NCBI GenBank assembly: GCA_949879795.1
Contig: CATLBR010000011.1
Location: 1-64,000, forward strand
Reading direction: 5' to 3'
DNA length: 64,000 nt
Origin: an uncultured Hungatella sp.
Lineage (GTDB): Bacteria > Bacillota > Clostridia > Lachnospirales > Lachnospiraceae
Part shown: positions 34,721 through 46,284 of the stretch, in pieces
How positions within the stretch are numbered: the first letter of the stretch is position 1
Layout: every line of letters starts with the position of its first letter
The notes under the pieces: model-generated
Told to the model about the DNA's origin: nothing
Databases searched by the model: none
The model's input: only the letters and a program-made list of their open reading frames with translations
Position numbers and translations under genes: made by a program

Positions 34721-36973
34721 TCAGCGGAAGATCGAGCTGATGGCGCGGGCGATCTCTTTTAAAATGTTCCATATTCTGTCCAGGAAATTTCCCTGGGCAT
34801 GGAAGGCTTCGTCCACCTCCGCCTCCGGTTCCTTTTCTGTCTCCCCGGTGCCCTGGGTTCTGAGAATAATCTGAAGACTCTGGGGTTCCCGGTTGCCTGC
34901 AGAAGTAAAAGAGACCTTCCTGGCATTGACATCCGCGTTAAGCAGATTCATCTTCTCCCCTGTGTACTCATCCCACTTGTCCTCAATGAGATCTTCCACG
35001 GTTGTTTTCGCATCCCGGATAGTGGTGGTTCTGGACAGACCTTCGATACCGTGATTCAATGCCTCGGACAGGCCTTCTATGGTTATCCTGGCGCCTCTGT
35101 CCAGAGGGACTCCCGCCTGTCTCAGGGTGTTCTCCACATCTGACATGAGCCGATACATGGCGTCTGTTCCCTTCACCGCACTGTCGATGAGACGCCCTGT
35201 ATCTTCTGCCGCCTCGACGGCTGTCTGGTGATAAGCGTTTACAGTACCTCTCACCGCAGACACCTGACCTATGACATCCTGGATGCTGCTCCCGCCTCGT
35301 TTTAAGGTGCTTATCACATCTCTGCTGTCCGACAGCACATAGGATATACTTTCTCCCCCGACGCGAACCCGGCTGATCATGGTCTCCAGAGCATCAATCT
35401 GGCCCTGAACTTCCTCAATCAGACTGTCAAGTCGTGCCGCAGCCTGGTCTCCGACTCCACCCGTCAGCTTTTTCAGCTGTTCAATCAGCTGCACAAGTCC
35501 CGGATCGGGTGTGATCCCTCCCATACTTTCCTGGAGCTGACGGAGCGCGTCGCTGGCGCTGGCTATCAGTCTGTCAAACTCTTCCTGCGGCAGCTGAGGC
35601 AGCCCTGCTCCCAGAATTTTGTCCAGCTTATCCTTCAGCTGCTTTACCTCCTCCGGAGATATCCCCATAATGTCTTCATGGCCCTCCAGGGAATCTCTCA
35701 GCGTCTGAAGGGAATCCATATAAGTCTGAGCCCTTGCTCCTTTCTTTTCCAGTTTCTCTTTTGCGGACTTCAGCTGTTCCAGATCCTTTTTCAGCTTTTC
35801 CAGCTGGCTCTCCCACTCTTTCAAATCGTTACCCGCGTTGTCCAGAATATCCCCTGTACTTTTCAGGTCATCCCGCACGTCGGACAGATCCCAGCCCAGG
35901 TCTTCCAGATCATCATCCAGTGCCTCGACCAGATCCGTCAGGTCGTTTATGTCGGCATTGCCGTCTTCCAGGGCATTCCGCGCCTCCTCCACATAGCCTG
36001 TAAACGGAATCCCTCTGTCAGACAACTCCATCAGTATCTCCAGAGCCTTGTCGGCATCTATATAGATCCCCTCTTTTCTTCCGGAGATCGCCTGCCTGGA
36101 CTGCTCTAAAGACTGAAGTCCATCCACCGTGGTGTGAAGCCCCTGTTCAATACCCTCCAGGCTGTCCAAAAGAACATCCAGACTGTCGCTGATCGCGTCC
36201 GCCGAATCCTTTACCGTATCCCTGGCATCCCGCAGTTCTCCCAGGTCGTCCAGCTGGCTTAAGGTCACGGGAACCATGAGAAACATCAGACCGCCGAACT
36301 GAAAATCATCGCTCCCTATCCTCAGCTCAAAATGCTGCTCTTCTCCCGGAAATACCATAAACAGCACTGCTTTCATGGATCCTGCCGACTGAATCTGAGC
36401 TCCCGGGGCCTCCACGCTGAGATTTTTTTCCATATCCACCACCGACGCCACTTCCAGCGTCATGTTGTTCTTATAGTAATCGCCGGCATCCCGATCCGGC
36501 AGTATATCTATGAGGATCTCCACCAGCCCTTTCTCGTGGGCGATCTCCTCCAGAGTCCGCTCCACGCCGTTGAGCCGATAGGTTACATGTATATCCCAGG
36601 GAAGGCTCTTCGCCGCCTGCTCCGGTTCCAGTTTCCCTTCAAAATAGAACCGATCTATATCCGAATCCTCCTGCAGACGAAAAACAACCTGGCTGCCGTC
36701 TATGTGGGGAACAGTGTAGTCGGTCATATTGTTGACCTCCAGGTAGTCTCCGTAATCCACGATCTCCTTTGTACCATAAAGGCTGTAGCTTTTCACCACA
36801 CTGGCTTCCGTGATACCTCCATAGGGGTCCATGGTTATGTACATGGCCTCGTCACAGTCTGCCTGCCCTGCCTGGCCAAATGCCGCAGCAGTGCTGCCCG
36901 CCGCCAACCACACTGCCAGCGCCATAGCCTCTGCGGCATTTCTCCGTCTTCTATGTCTTCTACTGCCCGTCAT
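34721..36973 (-). CDS. Secreted coiled-coil protein paired with the MMPL transporter
   Basis: A 750-residue exported protein of unknown function. An Arg-rich signal peptide (about 1-34, ending AAAFGQA) precedes a beta-rich N-terminal domain (about 35-240), then a long helical/coiled-coil region (about 245-650) with many heptads, and an amphipathic C-terminal helix (FLDRIWNILKEIARAISSIF). It contains no second membrane segment. The gene overlaps the end of the MMPL gene by 14 bases; the ATG at 36973 has GGGAG nine bases upstream, whereas the ATG at 36982 touches it. The overlap indicates co-translation and a shared complex. The coiled coil recalls the extracytoplasmic part of YhgE/Pip-type proteins, but homology is not established. 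Confidence 0.75.
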   Translation of the reverse strand: MTGSRRHRRRRNAAEAMALAVWLAAGSTAAAFGQAGQADCDEAMYITMDPYGGITEASVVKSYSLYGTKEIVDYGDYLEVNNMTDYTVPHIDGSQVVFRLQEDSDIDRFYFEGKLEPEQAAKSLPWDIHVTYRLNGVERTLEEIAHEKGLVEILIDILPDRDAGDYYKNNMTLEVASVVDMEKNLSVEAPGAQIQSAGSMKAVLFMVFPGEEQHFELRIGSDDFQFGGLMFLMVPVTLSQLDDLGELRDARDTVKDSADAISDSLDVLLDSLEGIEQGLHTTVDGLQSLEQSRQAISGRKEGIYIDADKALEILMELSDRGIPFTGYVEEARNALEDGNADINDLTDLVEALDDDLEDLGWDLSDVRDDLKSTGDILDNAGNDLKEWESQLEKLKKDLEQLKSAKEKLEKKGARAQTYMDSLQTLRDSLEGHEDIMGISPEEVKQLKDKLDKILGAGLPQLPQEEFDRLIASASDALRQLQESMGGITPDPGLVQLIEQLKKLTGGVGDQAAARLDSLIEEVQGQIDALETMISRVRVGGESISYVLSDSRDVISTLKRGGSSIQDVIGQVSAVRGTVNAYHQTAVEAAEDTGRLIDSAVKGTDAMYRLMSDVENTLRQAGVPLDRGARITIEGLSEALNHGIEGLSRTTTIRDAKTTVEDLIEDKWDEYTGEKMNLLNADVNARKVSFTSAGNREPQSLQIILRTQGTGETEKEPEAEVDEAFHAQGNFLDRIWNILKEIARAISSIFR

Positions 36974-39080
36974 AAGCCACATCTCCCTTTCGCTTTAATC
37001 TTCTTCTCGCAGCCCTTTGGGCCGCCCTCTCCTGCTGCTTTCTTATAGGCTTGTCAAAACCTGCCAGAAGAGCCGGCAGCAGCGACAGCACCAAAACCAT
37101 GGACAAAAGTGCCCCTCTCCCCACCAGACGCCCCACCTGGGAGATAGCCTGGATAGTCGATGTAAAATATAGAAGATACCCCACCACCGTCAGTATGGAA
37201 CCCGATGTGATAACTGACAGGGCGCTTTTGGATATAGCCGCCACTGCCGACTCCCTGCTGTCCATGGTCTCCCGCATTTCCATATAATTGTTGGTCATCA
37301 AAATGGAATAGTCTATGGTAGCTCCCAGCTGAAGACAGCTGACAATAATATAACCTATGTACACCATACTTTCTCCCAACACATAGGGCAGAGTCATGTT
37401 GAGGTAAATCGCCACCTCGATAGGAATAATCACCAGAATAGGAACCATCACCGACCGGAATGTGATCATAACCACCGCCGCCACACCCAGAAGGGAGATA
37501 ACGGAAACCCTGCTGTAGTCTTCTGTGAGAATATCTCTGATGTCTATAGTGGTGGGAGTCATCCCGATCACATAGGAATCCTCCGGGTAATAACTTTTCA
37601 CGATCTCTGTCAGCCGGTTGCTGCAGGCGAAGGAATATTCGCTCTCCTCCAGGGTCTTCATGGATATAAGGATTCTGGCGTACCTGTCTGTCCGCAGCTG
37701 CTTTGTCACATTGCCAGGCAGAAAACTTTCCGGTATTCCCTGAGGCAGGGTTCCTGCCATGGAAAGGGCATAGTCGATAAAGTCCTGTTCCTCCAGCTCC
37801 TCTGTCAGTTCCCTCTCTTTCACCACGCTCCCGTTGGGCACCATGGCGATAACCACGTTGGCTTTGCCGAACACCTGCTCGATCTCCCTGGAATCCTCAT
37901 AGACCCTGGTTCCCGGTCCCGACCCCAGGGCGTCGTCCCCGTAGTAAAAATAATTCATGGACTGGCCGAAGTAACAGGGGACTGCACAGGCCAGAGCCGC
38001 GATCAGAACCGGGATCCGTATCCGGTACATGACCTTCCCAAGCCCCTCAAAAGAAGGAATCAGAGGCCGGTGAGCCGTCTTCTCGATTTTCCGGTCAAAC
38101 CTTAAAATCAGCGTGGGCATCAGAAGCATCACCGTCAACAGACTGCAGATGATCCCTTTGGTCAGAACAAATCCCACATCTTTCCCTATCTTAAACTCCA
38201 TCAGTGCAATCACCAGAAATCCCACGATAGTGGTAGCCCCGCTTGCCATGATGGAACTGCACGCCTCCATGATGGCCCTGGCCATGGCCTCCTTTGTATC
38301 CATCCCCGTATTTTTAAAGGCGGTGTAGGTGTGCAGCAGAAAGATGGAATAGTCCATGGAAACCGCCAGCTGCAGGATAGCCGCCGTGGAAAAGGTAAAG
38401 AAGGATATTCTCCCGAACATCAGGTTGGAACCCATGTTCAGGATAATTGCCACAGCCATAATAAGAATAAACAAAAAAGGTTCAAACCAGGAGGTGGTGG
38501 TCAGTGTGAGAATCAACCAGATGATAACCACAGCCATGGCGATAGCCACGGCGATCTCCCTGGAGATGGACTCCTGCCGTTCTTTGCTGGACACCGCGCT
38601 GCCTGCAAAGCATCCTCTCTCCCTCCCCACGATGTCATAAATCTCTCTTATGGCTTTATGAGTGCTCTCGTCCGCGTCCCCGTCCTCAAAGATGATCTGA
38701 AACATGGCATTTCCGTCTTTATAAAATTTGTCGCTGAGACTGTTGCCCAAAAACGCACCTCCCGCATAGACATTGGTGGCCAGGTCAGAGCCCACGATCA
38801 GCTCCACCCCCTCCACATCCCCGATCCTTTTGCGGATGGCCCTGGCCTCCTGGAGGCTCACATCCTTCACCATCACCCTGGCCATGCCGGGATAGCCAAA
38901 TTCCTCCTCCATCACATCCAGAGCCTGTTTCGTGGGGGCAAAATCCGGCAGATACTTGCTCAGGTCATAGTTTACTCCCACAAACAGATAACAAAAACCA
39001 CAGATTATAACAGCCAGGAAAAAGAGCTTTTCAATAGCCTTTCCCTTCTCCACCGTAAAGCGAGCCAGCTTTTCTAACAT
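36960..39080 (-). CDS. MMPL/RND-family transporter
   Basis: A 706-residue membrane protein of the MMPL branch of the RND superfamily, as used for lipid, glycolipid or drug export. It has two halves, each with a membrane segment, a large outside loop and a five-helix bundle. The first half contains SMDYSIFLLHTYTAF and the second the matching TIDYSILMTNNYMEM, the conserved (S/T)xDY of MMPL proteins that supports proton relay. It is preceded by a GGGAGGGG ribosome site and a region with twin palindromes (39121-39148), and is divergent from a TetR-type regulator. It overlaps the coiled-coil gene downstream. Substrate unknown. Confidence 0.9.
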   Translation of the reverse strand: MLEKLARFTVEKGKAIEKLFFLAVIICGFCYLFVGVNYDLSKYLPDFAPTKQALDVMEEEFGYPGMARVMVKDVSLQEARAIRKRIGDVEGVELIVGSDLATNVYAGGAFLGNSLSDKFYKDGNAMFQIIFEDGDADESTHKAIREIYDIVGRERGCFAGSAVSSKERQESISREIAVAIAMAVVIIWLILTLTTTSWFEPFLFILIMAVAIILNMGSNLMFGRISFFTFSTAAILQLAVSMDYSIFLLHTYTAFKNTGMDTKEAMARAIMEACSSIMASGATTIVGFLVIALMEFKIGKDVGFVLTKGIICSLLTVMLLMPTLILRFDRKIEKTAHRPLIPSFEGLGKVMYRIRIPVLIAALACAVPCYFGQSMNYFYYGDDALGSGPGTRVYEDSREIEQVFGKANVVIAMVPNGSVVKERELTEELEEQDFIDYALSMAGTLPQGIPESFLPGNVTKQLRTDRYARILISMKTLEESEYSFACSNRLTEIVKSYYPEDSYVIGMTPTTIDIRDILTEDYSRVSVISLLGVAAVVMITFRSVMVPILVIIPIEVAIYLNMTLPYVLGESMVYIGYIIVSCLQLGATIDYSILMTNNYMEMRETMDSRESAVAAISKSALSVITSGSILTVVGYLLYFTSTIQAISQVGRLVGRGALLSMVLVLSLLPALLAGFDKPIRKQQERAAQRAARRRLKRKGDVAYDGQ

Positions 39081-39120
39081 AAGCCCCTCCCAATCATCTT
39101 TTCTTTACTGTACATATATA

Positions 39121-39148
39121 TTATTAATAATCAAATTATTATTAATAA
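39121..39148. promoter_or_regulatory. Twin palindromic operators between MMPL and tetR genes
   Basis: Two copies of the perfect 10-bp palindrome TTATTAATAA at 39121-39130 and 39139-39148, 18 bp centre to centre, inside a larger inverted repeat (39121-39131 / 39138-39148). They lie in the divergent promoter region, next to the tetR -35 and upstream of the MMPL start, as expected for a TetR-family operator. Confidence 0.6.
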
Positions 39149-39156
39149 ACATTATG

Positions 39157-39185
39157 TTGATTTTCTTGTTGATTTGTATTATAGT
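39157..39185 (+). promoter_or_regulatory. Promoter of the TetR-type gene
   Basis: TTGATT (39157-39162), 17-bp spacer, TATAGT (39180-39185). It begins nine bases after the second palindrome. A TTG start at 39323 implies a leader of about 130 bases. Confidence 0.6.
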
Positions 39186-39322
39186 ATAGAAAGAGAGATG
39201 ATTCAATGGTTAATATTTCCTGGTTTTGTCTGTTAATGAACATATATGTCATTTTTTGTTTAGCCAACTGCCCAAATGCGGCACTTGACTCATTGCTCGC
39301 AGAAATAGAGGAGGGAAAATAT

Positions 39323-39931
39323 TTGAACGTCGCAAAAGAGGACCGAAGAATACGCAGGACCCAGCGCCTGCTGAAAGAGAGTCTCGCGGAGCTTATGTCA
39401 GAGAAAAATTTTAACAATATCACTGTCAAAGATATTACGGAGAAAGCGGATCTGAACAGGGGAACTTTCTATCTCCACTACACGGACACCTATGGACTCT
39501 TAAAAGCCATGGAGGAAGACGTGCTGAAAGATTTCCAGGAGATGATCGACAACTACCTCCACATGGGGCCGCCTACGGATCTGATGCCCGTGCTCTCCCC
39601 GGTGATTCACTATATTGTGCAAAACAGGGACATCTGCATCAATCTCTTTGAGAACAGCGCCTCCAACGACTTTCAGCTGAGCTTTAAGAACCTGGTCCAC
39701 AGGAATGCCCTTGTGCTGGCTGAGCAGATGTATTCGTCCTGCCGCTCTGATTCATTTGACTATTTTTTTGAGTTCGCCATCTGCGGCGCCATCGGTATCA
39801 TCCGGAAATGGCTGGCCTCAGATATGAAAGAGACCGAGGAATGCATCGCCCGCATCAGCAACGATGCCGTCCTCTCCGTGGCCCGGTCTTTCTTTGGTCC
39901 GCCGCGTATGGTTCCCGCACAACCGGCATAA
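39323..39931 (+). CDS. TetR/AcrR-family transcriptional regulator
   Basis: A 202-residue regulator. The N-terminal helix-turn-helix covers about 8-55 (RIRRTQRLLKESLAELMSEK, then NITVKDITEKADLNRGTFYL), and the C-terminal domain is of the type seen in clostridial TetR proteins. A TTG start at 39323 is proposed because GAGGAGGG lies seven bases upstream and it gives the usual N-terminus. An ATG at 39206 is in frame but adds 39 hydrophobic, un-TetR-like residues and has a poor ribosome site. It is divergent from the MMPL gene, so it probably represses that operon and itself through the palindromes at 39121-39148. Confidence 0.85.
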   Translation: MNVAKEDRRIRRTQRLLKESLAELMSEKNFNNITVKDITEKADLNRGTFYLHYTDTYGLLKAMEEDVLKDFQEMIDNYLHMGPPTDLMPVLSPVIHYIVQNRDICINLFENSASNDFQLSFKNLVHRNALVLAEQMYSSCRSDSFDYFFEFAICGAIGIIRKWLASDMKETEECIARISNDAVLSVARSFFGPPRMVPAQPA

Positions 39932-39992
39932 GTTCCTGCACAGCGCGCACACCTCAGCAGATACCTGTACCTGCCCGGCAAATATCCGCAGC

Positions 39993-40054
39993 GAAAAAGG
40001 CAGGCACAGAGGGCGGCTTGTACAGATCATATGACCTGTATAAACCGCCCTCTG
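39993..40054 (-). terminator. Long hairpin terminator between tetR and the TIM-barrel gene
   Basis: A 20-bp arm pair (40006-40025 with 40035-40054, a few mismatches). On the minus strand it is followed by GCCTGCCTTTTTCGC, giving a T tract for the epimerase-like gene. The hairpin may also end tetR transcription from the other side. Confidence 0.65.
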
Positions 40055-40067
40055 TACCTGTCCGCCT

Positions 40068-40907
40068 CTACACCTGATCGTAGATTTTCTGCAGATAAGC
40101 CACATCGCTGTGATACCTGTCTTTGCTGGAATTCTCCAGAAGCATGGTGATGAAGGGCTTCTGAGCCTTTAAGTTCCTCATCAGGGGTTCATAGTGGAAC
40201 AGCCCGTCCCCCACATGGGCGAACTCCTGCTCCCCCTCCTTCAGGACAAAATCTTTCACATGAACCATGGATATCCGATCCCCGTACAGCTTAAAGGCGC
40301 TGTGGATGACCTGATCCTGGTTAAGATAATTCTCGGCGCTGATCAGGTTCACCGGATCCAGAATGGCCTCCACATTGGGGGAATCTATATCTTCCAGAAA
40401 TCTGCGCATAAGCTCCGGGCAGTACAGGGTGTGGTCGTGAACCGCCTCCACCCCCACGATGACTCCCAGCTTCTCCGCCGCCGCCACAATCTCCCTCATG
40501 CTCTTCAGCAGAAGCTGATAGCAGCCTTCTGTATAAGTGTAGGGCACCACGTTAAAGTCCGTGTCATACCGCCCGGTCTCTGTCCCCACCATGTCAGCGC
40601 CTATGGCCCTGGCGTACTTCAGATGTTCGATAAACTTTCTTACAGCCTCCTGGCGTTTGCCCTCATCCGGGTTGACGGGGTTGATGTAACAGCCGAGAAC
40701 AGCCACATGGATCCCTCTCTCGTCCAGCTTCTGCCGGATCATACGGCCAAATCCCGGGGAATAATGTCCGTAATTAAAGTCAAACCCTGATATGGATTTC
40801 CCGAACGCCAGCTGAATCTGACTGATCCGGTTATCTCTCACCGCATCCAGCACTGTATCTATGTCCCCCTTGGGGCATATATCATGACATCTCATCCCAT
40901 AATTCAT
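40068..40907 (-). CDS. Sugar phosphate isomerase/epimerase-like TIM-barrel protein
   Basis: A 279-residue cytoplasmic protein of the xylose-isomerase-like/AP endonuclease 2 TIM-barrel superfamily. Likely metal ligands are in VGVEAVHDHTLY (Glu, His), EAILDPVN (Asp) and SMVHVKDFV (His), and a late Glu in MLLENSS. Family members isomerise or epimerise ketoses, or act on inositol derivatives, so the exact reaction cannot be named. The ATG at 40907 is preferred (GGTGG five bases upstream) over an in-frame GTG at 40916. It is a single-gene unit with its own terminator. There is no evidence linking it to the mannan locus. Confidence 0.8.
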   Translation of the reverse strand: MNYGMRCHDICPKGDIDTVLDAVRDNRISQIQLAFGKSISGFDFNYGHYSPGFGRMIRQKLDERGIHVAVLGCYINPVNPDEGKRQEAVRKFIEHLKYARAIGADMVGTETGRYDTDFNVVPYTYTEGCYQLLLKSMREIVAAAEKLGVIVGVEAVHDHTLYCPELMRRFLEDIDSPNVEAILDPVNLISAENYLNQDQVIHSAFKLYGDRISMVHVKDFVLKEGEQEFAHVGDGLFHYEPLMRNLKAQKPFITMLLENSSKDRYHSDVAYLQKIYDQV

Positions 40908-41017
40908 AGTTACCACCGCCTTTTCTGCTTTTGTACCAAGTATAGCACAGGTTTAAAACAGCCGCAACCGGCTCTCAGAGTCCTGTATACCAGTCCTCTA
41001 TATCCTGCATAATAACC

Positions 41018-41057
41018 AAATCCGGCAAACCGTATCAACACGGGGCTTGCCGGATTT
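41018..41057 (-). terminator. Terminator of guaB
   Basis: A perfect 11-bp stem (aaatccggcaa 41018-41028; ttgccggattt 41047-41057) about 50 bases past the guaB stop. On the minus strand it ends GGATTTGGTTATT. Confidence 0.65.
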
Positions 41058-41106
41058 ATCTGGTCTTTAGATGTACCTGATTCTCTTGCTCATTTGCCTG
41101 TGGAGC

Positions 41107-42594
<1,488 letters not shown>

Positions 42595-42608
42595 TTATTT
42601 AGTATCCT

Positions 42609-42637
42609 AATATAGCAGATTTCAGAAGGCTTGTCAA
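42609..42637 (-). promoter_or_regulatory. Promoter of guaB
   Basis: Minus strand: TTGACA (42637-42632), 17-bp spacer, TATATT (42614-42609), about 50 bases before the ATG. Confidence 0.75.
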
Positions 42638-42730
42638 ATATATTTTCTGATTTTTTTACCCCGTGCTTTCCACAGTCTGTTACTGATCATTTATAATATA
42701 GTAAGCTGGTCTCGGCCCCCCTCCCTGGTT

Positions 42731-43228
42731 TTAAAAAACTACTTTTCTCGGCGCCCTCTGGCGGATATGCTGCAGAATCTTGTCGTTGGGCTCAAAGATA
42801 ATCTTGGTTATCTGCCCGCCTTCGCCGTGACAAATCATACCGTACACTTTGGCTCCCTGGGTGTGGGAACCGAAGTCCAGTATCTTCATGTTCGGCCCTT
42901 CCAGATCCTTGAGCATGTAGGAATCCAGGGGGGCTATCAGCTGAACATCGCCTAATGTTCCTTCCCATACTTTCTTTCTCCTGGCCTGCCCCATGATCTT
43001 GTCGATGGTGATCTGATCGTTGACAATAAGATACTCGAATTCCAGGCTCATGTTCTGAAAGAGAAAGTATGTGGCAGCGCCTGCGGCCGTGAGTACTAGA
43101 ATGCCTAGGGGGTTGGTCAGGGCAAGAAACGCGCTGATAACGCACAGGACTATCAGGGCTGCTTTGATGATGATGTTTGAGGCTGGGGCTTTTCGCTTTA
43201 CCAGCCATTCGGTGTAAGAATCGTTCAT
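42731..43228 (-). CDS. Small membrane protein with PH-like C-terminal domain (DUF6106-like)
   Basis: A 165-residue protein starting MNDSYTEWLVKRK. Two close membrane segments (about 19-58) are followed by a soluble part (about 60-165) with a beta-rich, bacterial-PH-like character (FEYLIVNDQITIDKIMGQAR; KKVWEGTLGDVQLIAPLDSY). I recall clostridial families of this kind annotated as DUF6106, but have not checked. Function unknown. The nearest ribosome-like site (AAGGA) is about 12 bases from the ATG. It lies between the groEL terminator and guaB and appears to be an independent unit. Confidence 0.7.
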   Translation of the reverse strand: MNDSYTEWLVKRKAPASNIIIKAALIVLCVISAFLALTNPLGILVLTAAGAATYFLFQNMSLEFEYLIVNDQITIDKIMGQARRKKVWEGTLGDVQLIAPLDSYMLKDLEGPNMKILDFGSHTQGAKVYGMICHGEGGQITKIIFEPNDKILQHIRQRAPRKVVF

Positions 43229-43337
43229 ATGGCTTTTGTGTCCTTTCTTGGGTAATTGAAAAAAAAGGGGGAGGGCTCGTCCGGCTGGGGCGGATGTTGC
43301 GATGTGAGCGAGAGCAGAGGGCTTGGCCCTGAGTAAT

Positions 43338-43405
43338 GGCTGGCTCCAGAGGCTGGCTCCAGAGGCTTAGCTCCAACGGCTTGACTCCAGAGGCTTAGCT
43401 CCAAC
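43338..43405. repeat. Short tandem repeat, five units of 13-14 bp
   Basis: Consecutive units: ggctggctccaga, ggctggctccaga, ggcttagctccaac, ggcttgactccaga, ggcttagctccaac. Intergenic, between the small membrane protein gene and the groEL terminator. Function unknown; it is the type of sequence that changes length by slippage. Confidence 0.7.
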
Positions 43406-43432
43406 GCTTCGCGTTCTCGCTATCCGTTGCTC

Positions 43433-43495
43433 GCAAAATAGAAAGCGCGGGGGTTGCTCATGCAAGCATGGCAACCCCCGCGCTTTCTATTTTGC
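43433..43495 (-). terminator. 25-bp perfect hairpin after groEL
   Basis: Arms 43433-43457 and 43471-43495 are perfectly complementary (25 bp), ending in AAAATAG/CTATTTT so it can terminate in both directions. The 13-base loop contains catgc-aa-gcatg, itself a palindrome. It lies 11 bases past the groEL stop. Unusually strong for a terminator and possibly a dispersed repeat. Confidence 0.8.
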
Positions 43496-43506
43496 TCTGC
43501 TTTCGC

Positions 43507-45132
<1,626 letters not shown>

Positions 45133-45259
45133 TCATTCCTCCAGTTTCTTTCTACAGTTCTGTTCCTTTTGTGCCCGGGAGCACCGCAGTACGTTCTCTG
45201 CCCCGATGGCTCCGGACCTGCGTCAAATGACTATACAACCTATTGCTTTGGCTGCTGCC

Positions 45260-45544
45260 TTACTCAATCACAGCCAGAATATCATTCTGTTTCACAATCA
45301 CATATTTCTCATCGTCTGCCTCAACCTCGGTTCCGGAGTACTTGGAGTAGATTACCTTGTCCCCAACCTTCACCTGCATGGTGACTTCCTTGCCGTCTAC
45401 CACCCCGCCCGGACCTACAGCGATCACCTCCGCCTGCTGCGGTTTCTCCTTTGCCTGACCTGGAAGAACGATACCGGACTTGGTAGTCTCCTCTGCTACC
45501 AGCTGCTTTAATACAACTCTGTCAAATAACGGCGCTAACTTCAT
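45260..45544 (-). CDS. groES: Co-chaperonin GroES (10 kDa)
   Basis: A 94-residue lid subunit of the GroEL chaperonin. It has the N-terminal MKLAPLFDRVVLKQL and the mobile loop EETTKSGIVLPGQAKEKPQQ, then the barrel with VGDKVIYSKYSGTEV. It is the first gene of the operon, with AAGGAGG before the ATG, a sigma-A promoter and a CIRCE operator upstream. Confidence 0.98.
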   Translation of the reverse strand: MKLAPLFDRVVLKQLVAEETTKSGIVLPGQAKEKPQQAEVIAVGPGGVVDGKEVTMQVKVGDKVIYSKYSGTEVEADDEKYVIVKQNDILAVIE

Positions 45545-45591
45545 ATATGATTCCTCCTTAAGATTAATGCTCTCGTTTTGTTCACAAGAAT

Positions 45592-45634
45592 GTTATAGCA
45601 CCCTTTGTTAGCACTGTCAAGACTCGAGTGCTAA
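45592..45634 (-). promoter_or_regulatory. groESL promoter with CIRCE operator (HrcA)
   Basis: CIRCE: TTAGCACTG (45608-45616), nine bases, GAGTGCTAA (45626-45634), one mismatch from the consensus arm pair. It overlaps the -35 of a promoter on the minus strand, TTGACA (45620-45615), 17-bp spacer, TATAAC (45597-45592). This indicates heat-inducible HrcA repression. Confidence 0.93.
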
Positions 45635-45762
45635 TTTTTTCAAATTTTTCCAATCTCTTTATTATTTTATAATATTTTTTTTAATATATACCTTCCATTT
45701 TTGGAATAATGGTATTACAATAGACATAAATGATGAGTTAACACAGAAAGGAGCATTCCACC

Positions 45763-46155
45763 ATGGCAAAAAAGAATTTTGGCAAATTTCTTGCTTTGGC
45801 AACCATTACCGGTGCTGTCGCCGCCGGAGTTTCTTATTTTCTGAAATACCGGTCCTTCCACGCGGAGCTGGAAGAGGATTTCCATGATTTTGAGGACGAC
45901 GACTTTGACGGAACACTGCCCCACGAAGGAGAATCCGCGCCCCGCAACTATGTACCTCTTGGCGAGAAAAAAGAGGAGGCCATGGATACTGTAGAAGAAG
46001 CAGCCGAGTCCGCGGCCCAAGAGACAGGCGAGATGGCCGGACAGGCTTCCGAGAACGTTGACGAGACTGCTGAAGAAGCAAAAGAACACCCAGCCGAAGC
46101 CGCCGGGACGGCGAAGGATATGACCACTACCATCGAAGAAGACACCCAGGCTTAG
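45763..46155 (+). CDS. Small acidic membrane-associated protein, unknown function
   Basis: A 130-residue protein. A basic start (MAKKNFGKF) and one membrane segment (about 9-27, LALATITGAVAAGVSYFLKY) are followed by a very acidic, Ala/Glu-rich tail (about 32-130) with predicted helix. It resembles YtxH-type or other single-pass stress-associated proteins in layout only. AGAAAGGAG precedes the ATG. It stands alone, divergent from groES, and ends at a good terminator. No specific function can be given. Confidence 0.7.
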   Translation: MAKKNFGKFLALATITGAVAAGVSYFLKYRSFHAELEEDFHDFEDDDFDGTLPHEGESAPRNYVPLGEKKEEAMDTVEEAAESAAQETGEMAGQASENVDETAEEAKEHPAEAAGTAKDMTTTIEEDTQA

Positions 46156-46204
46156 TCACTGCCTCCAAGGAGGTCTATATAGAGCCACATTTCACTGCCC
46201 ACAC

Positions 46205-46256
46205 GGGAATCCCCCGGAACGCGCTGACAGTGTGTTCTGCCGGATTCCTTTTTTTG
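46205..46256 (+). terminator. Terminator of the acidic membrane protein gene
   Basis: Imperfect stem GGAATCC..CCGGAAC / GTTCTGCCGG.ATTCC followed by seven T (46249-46255). Confidence 0.75.
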
Positions 46257-46284
46257 TCCATAGAAAGAAAAGGAGACCTTTTTT

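Noticed and set aside
40068-40907. Epimerase-like TIM-barrel gene as part of the mannan pathway
   Set aside because: It lies about 20 kb from the locus as a single-gene unit with its own terminator; nothing links it to mannose chemistry.
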